A stretch of DNA of 64,000 nucleotides from Dipylidium caninum (GCA_017562135.1 QEYB01000118.1:1-64000), one strand, 5' to 3'; counted from the first letter of the stretch, positions 10,730-22,905 are shown. A program made the numbers and translations. The notes: generated from the letters alone by a model not told the origin.

Positions 10730-13700
10730 CCAAGCTTCTCTCGTGTAGTTACACCATCAGTGGTGTAATGGTTTCGGCTTAAGCCCAAGGAGCTTAGATC
10801 CACGATACAAGAACTTAAAAGTGTAAAAATGGTGAATGTAACTTCAGCATGAACCAGAGATGATCAAGGGAGGTAAATCATTAAAAAATTGCAGTTGCAA
10901 CTCAATCACTGACGGCAAAGCGGACGAAGTGTGCGAAAAATATGCCCTAGTGTCGGGAAGACTAGCCGTCGCTTACTATTTTTTTGCATTCAATAATAAA
11001 AGCGAGCAAACATCTAACCTAAAATATTAAACATTTGACTTATTATTGCTTCACATAACGATAAAACCGCAATCAAATAGAGGAACAGTGATGGTAGCCT
11101 CAGCACAAACTACAGCTAATCAAGTATGCAAGTGAAATAATGAAATTTCAGTATAAAACAAGTGGCAAAAGTTCGAATACCAAAAAATAGGTTCTAATAC
11201 GTTTCCACAGGGTAACAAGAGGTTCATCACTTGACGATAGTTGGAGTGGAGTGGACTTAAGGGCAGATCAGCGAGCAATACGTAGCGGGCAAATAGACCG
11301 ATCTGCAGGAAGAGGCGCCAAAGACAGGTTGAAATGACATCGAATGCGGTGCGACGAGGTCAGCGTGTATGAGTCCTCTGGTCACCGAAATAACAGTTTG
11401 CTACACACAATCCCATAAGATAAGATAGTCAATCCTGAAAGGGAGCACGAGAAACAAAAGCTACTTTTGCAAAATAACAGCAAAAGAATGGACAACTAGG
11501 CAATGGTAGTGGAATCATGTATTAGGACAAGAGAGAACATAAAGAAAAGCATTTTATCCCAAAGCACCATGCAAATCACCTTGCCTGGATATTCTCCCGG
11601 GAAACGGCACGAGGGCCGTTTGCAGACAACATGCTCAACAGACAATACCCCACTTCAACTAAATTACTCGCCTCTCAGCAATTCACTTCAAAGCTGCTCG
11701 CTCCACTTCAACACTATTGCGCTTCTCGCACATCCTTTGACATGAGACAGCATCCTTCAACCCCACTAGAATCTTACGGTCGACATGTGAAAACAAAGCT
11801 TTCCCCACTCACGTGGCTCCTCTCATCGCCTGGTGGGGGATTTCGCTCATTTTCCTCACTCTTGTAAATGCAATATGTACGCGTTACAATCTGTGGACAG
11901 TTGTGGCAGTTATTCTGCAAATCTGTGTGCCGTAGTAGATGCAAATTCGCTCCCCTTCTTCCTTTTTTACATCTTTCCTGCAACACTTCTTTGTTAATGT
12001 GTGTCAAACTTGAGCAACATGGTCTGCGCAGTGCGTGCCTTGTTTATTCATGCAATGAGAACATTCCGCAGAGCCGACAAATCCTCGCATTCGTTGTTTG
12101 TAAATATCGCTTGCTCATCTCTCGGCACTACTTCACTTCAATAAAAGTGTAGGCGCACGTTTATACCTCCATGTCATTGACTCGGCGTGAAGAGCAATGG
12201 TGTGGGGGGGAGGGATTGAGGAAAAGGAGGGAGAGAGGGAGATGAAAACGGAGCTAATAGGAACTGGAGAGTCAGTAACGCTTTGCGCTGATCTATCTCC
12301 ACATCGCCTCTTCCCTCGTTTTCATTCGAAGACTTCGGGCCTCTATCCCATCACCTTGTCTCATCCGGTAGATTGGACTGCCCCCATGGTCACAACTAAT
12401 CGTCAATAATTCAGTCTTCCACAATTTCTCCCTCAGCTCGCTACGTCAGATGTCCTCCACCGTGAGTATTTCAGCCGCAAAAGCCACCACTTTAGGCTCT
12501 CATGTGATGCGAAAATATTTTGAGATCTGTCATAACCTCAGTCTCAAGGTTCCATCTCCCAACAGACAAATTGTGTTTATTTGGCCCAAAATGGCACAGC
12601 ACTTATTTTATCGAAACACAGCTTTCCCTCACTGTGAGACAAGGCGTTTCGAGATAGACGGGATGAAGTGAAGATGTGTGGTTGCAGAATTCACGCTTGT
12701 GGGAACAAACATTCATAGCGCTACGTGATGTGGCATCAAGTCTATGCTAGGAAAGCAAGTGTGTCATATGCGAATGTTCAACATCACTACGAATTATGAC
12801 ATCTGAGGAGAGGTCCCCTCGAGATGACGTGCTCACGGACGACGAGGAGACACAGGCGTTGCAACATCGCGGGAGAAGCCTAGTCCAACGCTCACTCTTA
12901 TCAGTGGTCTCCGTCTCGTGTTAGTGCACCTGAAAGTGAAGTCTGCCGAACTGCAAGAGCCGATGGAATTGCACTAGACCATCTTTCCCCAATCCACGCG
13001 GTCTACCGACAGCATCTTCAGAGGCTTGGACTGAGTCTTTCCTGGTAGATTGACAGAATGCACTGTGATGAGTTGATGAGCGACAGCCTTGAAGCCTCTT
13101 GATCTCAGTAGCTCTGTTTCCAGTGCCTATTTGCACCCTCGAGGATCTGATGCATGGCCCCATACACAATCCGGCATGACGACATCTTCTGGGTGCACAG
13201 AATGAGGCTTCTATTTGCACAAGCCGTTTTTGTCTACGCTATGAGGACACCACTACCTCGAGTTCTGACCTACCAGCAGAGTCTATTCAAAACCAGGGAG
13301 AGTCGAGGTGAGGTGAAGCGGAAGGCGAAATTCAAACGGAACCACGTGAAACTGCGTGGGTGACTTAAGGGGAAGAGGCGACAGTAGTGGAGAAGCAAGG
13401 CGTTTGCGACAAGTGTGGAAGACGGCGCTGACTTGCGCATTACATTGAGAGAAAGCAGAACAGAGGACACCCTCATTTCACTCTGGCAATTTCTGATGTG
13501 TGCGATCAAAGCATGGTTTGCCCAAGCGCAGTTGAATACCATCAACTTCCCTCTTCGTCGAGCTCAAAGGATACCACTTACACGCGACATCCGGCATAAT
13601 CGACTATTCAGTAGGTCAGTGTGGAAGAGTATGTAAGTACTAATTCGCCAACTCTCTTCATCCGCTTGATTCCTCAGTGACGCACTTTTTAAATACGTGT

Positions 13701-14500
13701 TTGGTGGTGGGGGAAGAGATCTATCAATGGAAGTAGAGGGCGCTTAGCCAAAAATAACTCGCATCGTAATATCTTTCAGCTGCACCAACGAAAAGCTTCT
13801 GGTCAGTCAGGTGAAACCGTTGAAATTCCTCCGTTGTTCGTTCAGTTACTCCTTGGAGCGGGGGATGCTTCCACTGGGGAAATAATCCGATACTGGGAGA
13901 TACCGTCAGTGGCGAGCGGTGGTGGAGAATGCCGGTCAGCGAGGATTAGCAAGGGACGCACCTTCACATTGCAAGGCCACTCACCTCGTCGCGTCCCTCC
14001 CAATCGATTTTTATAACCCCTTTTAAGGACGGTTCAGTGCAACTCGTCTTCTGAATGGCTGCAACTCATTGGCTCATCGCATCGGGCTGACCACTGGAGA
14101 TGAGTGGAAAGGAGTTGCGGATTTCAGGTGCGAGCGGAGAAAAAGGAACTTGTCCTCCTGAAAGTCTCCAAACCACAATCAATCCACTGTCTCACTACTC
14201 CATCATTTCACTTGGTAACTGACTGTACATACCCTTCAGAAAAGCTCTCTTGACGCTAGCCATAACACATGAAATGACTTTACACCTCGTCAACTGACTT
14301 GTGCAGTGTTTAAAGTGATTAAAATAGGCAGAGATCAAAAAGGGCAGAGGAGATGAGAAAAGAGGGAGAAGGAGGGGAGAATGGGCAGGAAGCTGTTGGT
14401 TCAGTCTGCACTGGAATACTTTAACACGGACGGCATCGGCGCTTCTCGCGCACAGATGGCTGTGTCGTTGACTGAGCCCCGAATCCGCCTCGAGCGCATC
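10730..14500. other. Intergenic, nothing recognised
   Basis: No ORF longer than 100 codons and no repeat partner found by eye, apart from simple AT-rich stretches at 10900-11200. Possible isolated exons cannot be excluded. Confidence 0.4.
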
Positions 14501-14509
14501 CTCTGCTGC

Positions 14510-15620
14510 ACACAGCTAACGAAGAAGTGACAAGTTGAAATCAACACTAGTAAAGAATTGAACCGTTTGACCTAGGAATTATTGATTGGTACTTTCAAAG
14601 GAGGGGTCCTACCGGCGATTTTGATAACCTGGTTATTATTCCCCACCAAATGAAGGGCAAAATGTTTGACATATCAGATTTGAAAATCACTGAGGTTTCA
14701 CCTGACGTTGTCACCACGCAGGAATCTACTGTACAAGCGGGAGAAAACTGTCAAACAACGGATGGCTCACATATCCTAACAAAGGCCTCCTTGAGCATAT
14801 TCCAGCTACCCAGCGTGACCATCTGGCCACGTACTAATTTCACGTTCGAAGGGTCTGTTCGGGCGGGCGAAAGGACGGAGTGTAAAGCAACCCACATCCT
14901 GGAAGTGAGGAGCTATTGAGGTAGCAGAATATGGAAAAAATCATAAAATAGCAGAATATGACACGATGAAACGTGTGTCCACCTAGTCGGCATGCCTCAA
15001 GAAGGAAGGAAATAACATCACGAAGATATAAACTGGTGTTGCAAAAGAAGAACACACAATCACTTGCAAAGCCAGTGCGCCAACGACAATGGCAGCCAGG
15101 AAAGTGTGGGAAGTGTCAGGGTGGTGGATTTGCGCGGGGATCACTTGCTTTACGAAAAAAACCTGACCGGATCACGTCATTAAGAAAGGCCCGTCACTAC
15201 TGGGGATGCAGTCCACCCAAGCGTAGACGCATGGAAACACATGTTAGGCCAGTTCGACAAGAGAAATATACCTTCATTGAAGAAATGTTGTGGGAAACAG
15301 CAAAGCAACAGGGCGAGGTAATACTGCTTGGAATGAATAACTTGTTATCGGCCAAAACCAACAGCATATTCAATGCAAGGACAACTACTCGTACCCACAT
15401 GAAAGTCCGACATTAAGGTCATCAGAAGAGGAAGAGAAATAAGATTTGTTGGAATGGGTGGTGGGAGTCGCCCATGACAAAAACGTTGACACCTGAAGAG
15501 GAAGACAAATAACTTGATAAAATTCTTCCTTCTTTAGTCGAAAGACGAAAAAAAAACAAGAAAAGTAACCGCTGGTTCGCAGTTGAACAATTAAGCAATT
15601 GACTACTTTCCCATCAGTAT
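14510..15620 (+). pseudogene. Second broken copy of the 337-aa MGNARSS protein family
   Basis: Open fragments at about 14650-14919 (DLKITEVSPDVV, VTIWPRTNF, RAGERTE) and 14973-15416 (GGGFARGS, PPKRRRMET, FIEEMLWE) align in order with the intact gene at 56636-57649. The N-terminal basic segment is mostly deleted and the two fragments lie in different frames, with a stop at about 14919. The PKRRR block is preserved. Homology with the 4790 copy continues to about 16210. Confidence 0.7.
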
Positions 15621-16215
15621 GATCAACGTCCAATGCACTATTTTGTATGCGTATATCATTCATCCTGATTTAATACAGACACTCAAAAGGAAAACCAGAG
15701 TTCATGTGAACGGACAAAAGTTGAATACTACCATTTCAAACTGCAAGAAACGCATCAGCATTTCGGAGATTACTTATTTAACTGAACTGAAGACTGTGTG
15801 CTAACTATCTGACACATTTGCATTTTTAAATAATTCAATGCCCTCCGCGATATCTGTACTAACCAACTAAGTAAACACTAACTAAGGCCAATTAGGTTTA
15901 ATCTGAGGCGAGTTTACAGGCGAGAGGCAAATGTCCACTCGTATAAGTACATGCTCTTTCCGCCTACAAAATCGACAAATCGCCTGCAACAGCAACGAGG
16001 GGAATTCACCAAATAGCATTTATGACAAATATCAGGTAGCAATGATTAGCAATCAAAAACTTACAAAATTCAGACTTACTCCGACGGCGGGAACTACAAA
16101 AGTATCTTCGGACGTTCACTGAAATGCGCACCAACGCAAAACAAGGCCACAGCCGGCCCACTAAAACAAAATAATATTTAGTGTTATTATTAATCACTTC
16201 AACTCCGTCTTCTGT
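15620..16215 (+). repeat. 3' flank of the 337-aa family duplication, copy 2
   Basis: Counterpart of 6200-6785 in the same orientation. The blocks around the CGATATCTG and TCCGCCTACAAAATCGAC motifs are shared. No gene seen. Confidence 0.7.
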
Positions 16216-16394
16216 AACCACATTTAAACTGATTTTTCTTAATTTTATAAAAATAGGTGCACGGTTAGTGTAAGTTTATTGCCGATTATGTGTTTAATAA
16301 GCTGATACACTTCTAATTACTCAATGTTTATATACCCATTGTAACGCGCTTAATTTTATCTCCCAAACTGCTAAACCTGATCACGTCTCTGAAT

Positions 16395-16661
16395 CATCTT
16401 GACATGACATGACATCTCACATTGAACCCGTCCTTCCTCCGGCTCTCCCTCCACTTTCCTCACCACTCATCGCGTGGCGTGTGCGTGCCAGAATGGTGCG
16501 GTGAAGGCCTCGCTGAAGAACTGGCCTCTGGTGCGCACAAGGTTTCACTGACCCGCCCACCTCAGTGCTGTCATCGCACCTTCAATAAGGCGACCACGTT
16601 GCCATTCCCCTCCCGTCTGCCTTGTGGCGGACTGCGGCGCGGCACCGAGCAACGCTTCCGC
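16395..16661 (+). repeat. About 265-bp direct repeat, copy 1
   Basis: Begins CTTGACATGACATGACATC and ends at GCACCGAGCAAC. The same sequence lies at 44826-45084 with a few changes. One frame reads CVPEWCGE and ELASGAHKVSLTR. It sits upstream of U3, as the other copy sits upstream of U4, so it probably belongs to the ancestral duplicated block. Confidence 0.85.
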
Positions 16662-16998
16662 CTGAGAGGAGGAAGGGATCCCCTAACATGTCTAACTCTT
16701 CGCCATACTCACCTACGTCGCAAGCCTACATGAGCTGTAGACTCGTTCCATGTGCTCCATTTGCGATTGAGTGACTACGCCTTCACTCTTTCCTTTGTTA
16801 AATTGCCTCGTTCCACGTCAATTTCCACAACTCTGATTCCCAACTTCCACCCACCACCTTGACCCCATCCCACCCAACACTGTTTGGATCAAATAAGCTG
16901 CGTCAAATCCTCTACGAGATAGGACTCAAGACAGGCTGGCAACACATCTTACACCAATTGTCTGTGGTCAGGGACTATAGATGACGGCCTCTTCGACA

Positions 16999-17032
16999 TG
17001 ACGAGACGAGACGAGACGAGACGAGACGAGAG
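16999..17032 (+). repeat. (GACGA)n pentanucleotide array in U3
   Basis: About six to seven GACGA units just after the 114-aa ORF remnant. U4 (47758-47782) and U5 (54985-55020, reverse) have fewer and interrupted units. Confidence 0.8.
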
Positions 17033-17815
17033 GAGACAGACGAGACGGGTCCAGATAGGTCGGAGAACGAACAGTTGGCCAAGTTTGTCTTCTTCCCCCA
17101 ACATCAAACCGTTGTCAACCTCGGCGCTGCAAGCCACCAATGTGAGGTCCTCCTTAATTATGTGTGATGACAAAGAACAAAATGTTCGACAAGGCGTTCC
17201 ATGAGAAGACAGACACGCAGACGGAGGCGGAGACGGAGACGGAGACGGCGATATAGAGTTACGCCTATGAAGGGAATATTTCGTTGAGGCTTACAAACAA
17301 CTAAATCTTCAAATCAACCTACAAGTCGCTCGCTCAACTACTGCGGGTGAATAGCGCACGACGAAAGGTGAAAAATCTGTGATAGATATGCTCACCAGGT
17401 ACCAATCAAAGGCTGGCACAAAGTCTTAAACTGCAAAGGAATTGGGATCACATCAAACAAACCAATTGGAGAGATATACCACTTCCAAGCTTATGATCCA
17501 ACAGCCTTACGGAGGAGAATGACAAAAGTAGAACACATGCACGAAAGTTTAGACAATAAACTAACTCCCACACCATGTGACTCCCGAAACAGTAAATAAA
17601 ACATATTTGTACTACTTACTATATTAGAGTACATGGGGGCCGTAAAATAATAATAACACTTGACAGATATGGGAAAGTCAGCAATTGGAGTATGCGAATC
17701 AACCGCACATGCACCCAGACTAAAATACAACTGATTGATATTGTTAATCGTTGAGAACCTGACTGCAAACGCTGCATCAGCACAAGAAATATCAGAATCC
17801 TTTCCTTCCGCTTGA

Positions 17816-17835
17816 CAGGCAGGCAGGCAGGCAGG
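17816..17835 (+). repeat. (CAGG)5 in U3
   Basis: Reverse-orientation equivalent of the CCTG site. Confidence 0.9.
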
Positions 17836-18219
17836 CCAACGGGAAGAGGCCTTGACTGACGTGGAGGTGATTTTCATCTTTGTCTGCCCATGTGACAGGG
17901 AATGCGTGGCGAGGTGACGAGATGCACACACGGCGAGTGGCGTGTCTGTGAGGCTTATTGGAGAGAAGGAGAAATGCTCTGCGTTGTATGTATTCTCCAC
18001 TTGACCATAGTATTGTGGACATGAGGACAGATTGCCCTTGTCCGCACCACAGGTGCGAAGAAGAGTGAGGAGAAGCGGAAATCAGTGGTTAGGGCAAACG
18101 CGGCCTCGCCTTAGTCTCATGTGGGAGGAAAGTGCTCGCCATGTGGAGTGGCAATGTCATAGTCGACTCGTTACAAGATGATGGCGCAAAGGAGGAGTCT
18201 GAGGATAACCAGAAGCATT

Positions 18220-18425
18220 TATAGGCGAAAGAAGAAGGAGAAAAAGAGGAGAAGGAGAAGGAGGAGGGCACAAATAATGCAGAGGAGAGAGATTTGTGGG
18301 TCAAATAAGAGAAAAGACATAGGGAAAGGGAGGGAAGGTAAGGGAATGGAAGGGAAGAGTGAGGAAGGGTGGGGAAGGGAGGGGAAGGGAAGGAAAGGGA
18401 AGGGAAGAATGAAGGAATGAGGGCA
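18220..18425 (+). repeat. Polypurine tract in U3
   Basis: About 200 bases of GAAGG, GGGAAGG and GAGGAGAAG type, nearly all purine. It recurs as purine in U4 (48920-49040, shorter) and as pyrimidine in U1 (3835-4060) and U5 (53420-53640). Long mirror-like purine runs can form triplex DNA. Confidence 0.85.
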
Positions 18426-18620
18426 ACTAGAGGGCGAGGAAAGTGTCTATTCACTCTCACCTGTTTGATATCGAGGGCGAATATCAAGGTTGACAGGCAG
18501 CCTCTGACTGAATCAAAAGAGATGTGCCCTTTGCAAAAGGTATTGCAGGAGAGAGAATGGGCTAATGGTGAGTGGCTAGAGAAGTGGGTTGGGCTCAGTT
18601 GATTTATGGAGTTATCACAG

Positions 18621-18799
18621 TTGTAGCCGAATGTGTGACGAGAGCAAGAGCAAGAGCAACCAAATTGGTGAAAGAAGGTGGGATTAGACTGCGTGAAGAT
18701 ATTGGCAGATGCAGATGCAGATGCAGATGCAGAAGCAGAAGCGAAGGCGAAGGCGAAGACCAAAGTGAGGGTGTTTCAACGAACGAGTCGGCAGTTGGG
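18621..18799 (+). other. Possible upstream exon in unit U (RARARA / Cys-Arg repeat)
   Basis: An open stretch follows a good acceptor (TTATCACAG) and ends at a donor GGG-GTGAGT. It reads VAECVTRARARATKLV, then a CRCRCR repeat, then an acidic SEGEGED tail. The repeat number varies among U1, U3, U4 and U5. Its out-phase does not join cleanly to the exon starting at 19170, so it may belong to another transcript or be non-coding. Confidence 0.25.
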
Positions 18800-19169
18800 G
18801 TGAGTGGTCAGACTAGTGAGCTTGCCAAGTGGCGGCCTCATCGCATAGAGTTCAGCCAGAAGTGCCAAAAGACTGCGTGCCCATTACCGCCCCACGAGAG
18901 TATGGCCAACGCCGCTGCCGAAAGCAGCCACCACATACTCGGGCTCCTGACGCTTTAATTTAACCCTCACAACTGTCTGAACGCGTCCACTCACGAAGTG
19001 CTGCCAACCAAGGCCTGCTGAATCACTGACGCGGCCATTATCGATTGCAAGCGGCGGCATCGATTGCATTTGAATTTGTTGACGCCTTTCCTCGCACACA
19101 AAGTGACTTTGCGAACTTGAGCCTTGCTTTGCTGTGCTGTGCTTGCCTGCTTGCTTTATTGCGAACAGA

Positions 19170-21516
19170 ATGAAGGGCGGTGGAAGTCGCTTCGTCACAT
19201 TGGTCATCAGGCGGATGTGGCGACATTCTCGGGCACTTCGGAGTCGACTGCAGCCTCCGAAGGTAGACTGCGCGAGTGGACGGCAGGGGGAGGGTGGCAC
19301 TCTTCTCGGTAAGTTGCCTCGATTGCCGGTCCTTTGCTCGGCTTTATGTCATTCTCCCGTCCATTATCAATTGCAGTGAAGAATCAGTCGCTCTGGCCAA
19401 CGAGTTTATATCCGACGCCGTGGTCAACGTCCGTTGAATATGGCGTGCCATCGGGCCCTGAGGCTACACTGTCGGAGTGCAAACCCTGTCTTCGTGACGA
19501 GGGGAAAAGTGGTTAGTCTTTCTCTCCACTAACTCTTTTTGCAGTCTGCCAACAGGTGCTAACCTCGCCATCCGCCACAATTCCTCTAGGCCGCTTGTGC
19601 CATTCACCTTGCCTCCAAGGGCGCCATGCCCTATTCACTGCCACCTTTGACGCCTTACCCACTATCCTCGAAGTGAATGAGGAGGATGAAGAAGTGAGGA
19701 GAGGAGTTGAAGTGGAAGGAAAAGTGGAGGTGGAAGTGGAGGTGGAGGTTGAGGTGGAGGTGGAGGAGGAGGAGGAGCGAGAAGAGGAAGCGTCAGCACA
19801 ATTGGGAAATGAGAGCGTGATGGCGCAGGAGATTGGGACGAAAGGTGAGCCCGAGTCAGAGTCAGAGTCAGAGTCAGAGTCAATGGCTTTGGCTAGGGCT
19901 TGGGCTTTTGCAGGAGCGGAGACAGACAGTGACGAGTGGAGGGTGAAAGCGCAAGAGGCGGTGGAAGTAGTGGTGGAAACGGAGACAGAGACGGAGACGG
20001 AGACAGAGACGGAGACGGAGACGGCGACAGACTTGGAGATGGAAGTGGAGGGAGGTTGGAGAGAGAAGGTGGAAAAAGAAGCGGGAATAGAGGTGGAAGT
20101 GGAGGTGGAGACAGATGAAAAAGGGCTGGTGGAGGCGGAGACGGAGACGGAGTCGGATGCAGAGATGGAGGCGGAGGAGGACGCAGAGATGGAGGCGGAG
20201 GCGGAGATGGAGACGGAGCAGAGAATGGAAGCGGATGCGTCGACAGGGAACGCGGCGACGACTAGGGCGGAGGCGGAAGTGGAAGCAGAAATGGATGCGG
20301 AAGCGCAAATGGAAGCGATTGCGGATGCAGATGTGGATGCGGTTGCGGAGACGAGGGCGAGGGCGAATGCGAGGGCGAGGACCGCGACGGAGGAAATGGA
20401 GGAAGACGATTGTGAGCGAGGGCGAGAGGAAGAAGCTGAAGAAGCAATAAGCATGAGAGACGTATTTTCAGAGGCAGAATACAAAAGTGTAAGCATGAGA
20501 TCGAGGGGGAGAGAAGCAGAAGCAGAAGGAGAGGAAGTGGAAGTGGAAGAAGAGGGAGAAGGAGAGGGTGAGAGGGAGCGAGACGTGGAATTGCAGTTGG
20601 AGAGAAGGGCGAAAGAAGAGGAGTCTGAGTCTGGGGAGGATGACTCTGAGTCGGCTGAAGAAGTCCTCCAACGCATCCGTGAGTGGTCGCTTACATCGTC
20701 TCATGGTCAACGTAGCCTTTTCGAGGAGTGTTGGCCGATGATTTATCAGTGATCGTCAAGTGACGAGAATGTGTCTTCTCTGCCTAGTTGGCAATCGAAT
20801 ACGTTGCAGCGGGGAGACGTTGGCGAAGCCGCTCGCAGGTGCCTCCGTGTGTGACTGGCACGCATTAATACGGGAGGAGGAGTCTGGGGAAGATGTCTCC
20901 GAGTCGGCCGAAGAAACGCTCGAAGGCACCCGTGAGTGTTCGCTCACTTCATCTTGCGATCACCGTAGTCCTCCTGAGGCCTGAGGTGCAATGGTTTAGG
21001 AGCTATCTTTGACTCAAGAGACTGTTTCTGTCCACTCCACACAGTTGCCAACGGAACACGTGGCAGGGAGGAGACGCCGTCGACAAAGCCAGCCACAGGC
21101 GGATCTGCCAATGGTTGGTGGAACTTTCTACTCGAAGATGTGTCCGAAGATGACGACTCTGAGCCCCTGGAGAAAGCGCTCAAACGAATCCGTGAGTGTT
21201 CACTTACCTCGTCTTACGATGAAAATAGTCCTCCTGCGGTCGGTAGTAGTGTGGCGCAGTGGGTTGCACGAGTGATCTTCGACTGAAGAGAATGTGTCTC
21301 CTCTGCATAGGTGCCAACCGGAAGCTCTACAGTGAGGAGACTCCGCCCACGAAGCCATCAACACGGAAGTCTGTAAGCGACCAGTGTACATTGTCTTCAA
21401 GTGTGGGTGGAAGTTGTTATCAAATGGTGAGGCCCTTAAGCCAAATGACTTCTCTTATTTTGCAGCGGAGAAGGAGATTCACGCATCTCTTCTGCTGCTT
21501 CTGGGGAAAGAAGTAG
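19170..21516 (+). CDS. Glu-rich repeat protein with CxxC exon, intact copy in unit U3 (7 exons, about 603 aa)
   Basis: I do not recognise this family. Proposed exons are 19170-19308, 19377-19511, 19545-20678, 20788-20931, 21045-21191, 21311-21372 and 21466-21516; all junctions are GT-AG and the frame stays open. Exon 2 (about residues 47-91) carries a CxxC motif (ECKPC, Cys81 and Cys84). Exon 3 (about residues 92-469) is a Glu-rich low-complexity region of EVEVEV, ETETET and EAEMEAE repeats. Exons 4-6 are related modules with a pattern like (A/G)N-R-ET-KP, and exons 4 and 5 end in acidic SE-rich tails. The last exon gives a short basic end with FCCF. The frame is supported by diverged copy U2, which keeps the KxQS, CKxC and DSESxEKALQQI blocks. 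The start is the first ATG in the open exon-1 frame; an upstream exon is possible. An alternative donor at 21427 would add 18 residues (621 aa). The acidic composition suggests a soluble intracellular protein, but that is inference. Confidence 0.6.
19512..19544 (+). other. 33-bp intron of the Glu-rich gene
   Basis: The intron begins GTTAGT and ends TTTGCAG. It is needed because the unspliced frame hits TAG at the donor. It is conserved in position in U1, U4 and the diverged U2, which supports real splicing of a very small intron. Confidence 0.65.
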
Positions 21517-21840
21517 ACGGCGCGAGTAGGTGGTATCACCTGGTGAGACACAAAGGTGGACGAGCAGCTGAAGTCGAGGAGCCGAGTACCCGAGGAGCCG
21601 AGGAGGCGGCGAGTCGGGGAGTCAGGCAGTTGAGCAGTGTGGGACTGATGTTGGAAGGAACGCTTTTGCAATTGGACATGGAGGCAGCCGCCAACGGAAA
21701 ACCAAACATACAAAGAAATTACAAGCCCAGCTCCGTGAGGGCGATAAAGCAATGCAACAAGGTGGTTCGTTAAAATTAAAGTCTAAAGAGCAGAGCCAGG
21801 CGTCTGGATAACCTTGTTAGCGGCATTTTACCCGGCATAA

Positions 21841-21889
21841 GAGAGAAAGACTAACCGCTTTTCCCCTCGTCACGAAGACAGGGTTTGCA
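21841..21889 (-). pseudogene. Inverted stub of exon 2 of the Glu-rich gene, downstream of U3
   Basis: About 49 bp matching the intron-2 start and the 3' end of the CxxC exon lie in reverse orientation directly downstream of U3. The junction (GGCATAA then GAGAGAAAG) is the same as the U4/U5 palindrome centre at 52310. This looks like the remnant of a second palindrome whose right arm has been deleted. Confidence 0.75.
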
Positions 21890-22479
21890 GGCGAGACGAC
21901 GCAATAGGCGAAGAAGTATGGTTTCATGTGAATGAGATGAAAGTAACCAAACAGGCAGAGTTTGGTTTGCTTTCGGATTTGGTTTCAGAGGCGATTTCAC
22001 TGTAGGACGCACTGGTGTGGAATTGGTGGTGGAGAGAACGTTTTTACTATTAAACATGGAGCAGTCGAAAATGGAAAGCCAAACAGTGCGAAGTACTGGG
22101 TGGTTCATGAGAATTAAAGCATCGTTAAGTGAGAATATGGGAAGAGCAGAGCCAGGATAACTTTGTTACTGATATTTGCGATCTCGATGGCTGCATTTTG
22201 TCCTTTTTCGTGCATCAAGCGGCACATATCCCATTTCGCTTTCGAATAAATTCACTTTGCGTGCGCTGATTGGCGTGATTCCCCAGCCAGCCTTAAAAGA
22301 TAAGAAGTCTCATTCGCATTCACGTTTACTTCCACATGCGTTATTCTCCACTCTGAACAGTTAATCGGACACAATTAGGGCTCCCGGTGATCAGAGATGA
22401 TCCCACAAAAGTTCTTGCTGCGTCCTCACACCGGACTTTGTGCCATTGTAGGACGTGTGCCTGGTGGGGTATTTCGTGC

Positions 22480-22905
22480 TTACTAATTCCCTTTTCATGT
22501 GAATTCAACATCGACAACGCTAGCTGCTCGACTTTCGTGTGTCATTTGAGAGCGCCGAAGACTTGAAGGCCAGGCCTGAAAGCGTCAGCGAATTGGGACA
22601 CAAACATGCTAGCAGTAGTAGCAGGCAAACGAGACGGGGTTTTCATTCCAGCAAAACGTAATTTTTCCATTACTCAATGCTCTATTTAACATCAGTCGGC
22701 CTCCTCTGCCCCACAAAAGTGACTTTCTGTGCCACTCTCACCCCATTCTCCCCTTCACGGCCGCTTCCTCGCAGTAGGCCCATTGCCTCCATTTTCCTAC
22801 TTCGGAAGGAGAAATGGGAGCAGCAGGAAAGGAGGAAGAAGAAGGATCAGAGGTCGGTGGGGGATGCCATTGAGCGTCTGAGGCTACGATGATCACACTT
22901 TTCGG
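22480..22905 (+). repeat. Segmental repeat pair E, copy 1
   Basis: The GAGCGCCGAAGACTTGAAGG region, the CCATTACTCAATG stretch and the GGGATGCCATTGAGC region match 40365-40850 in the same order. Together with family D this gives a co-linear block of about 1 kb. Confidence 0.75.

Larger units (their letters stand above)
16850..21889 (+). repeat. Unit U3 (segmental duplication, plus, holds the intact gene)
   Basis: Plus-orientation copy of unit U. The left edge shows the GGATCAAATAAGCTGCG stretch shared with 47645 and 55130. The right edge is the inverted exon-2 stub. Confidence 0.85.

Noticed and set aside
19124..19312. A signal-peptide-like start (MLCCAVLACLLYC) before exon 1 of the Glu-rich gene
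   Set aside because: The apparent Met is a TTG codon, and the frame does not fit the phase of the downstream exons supported by U2.
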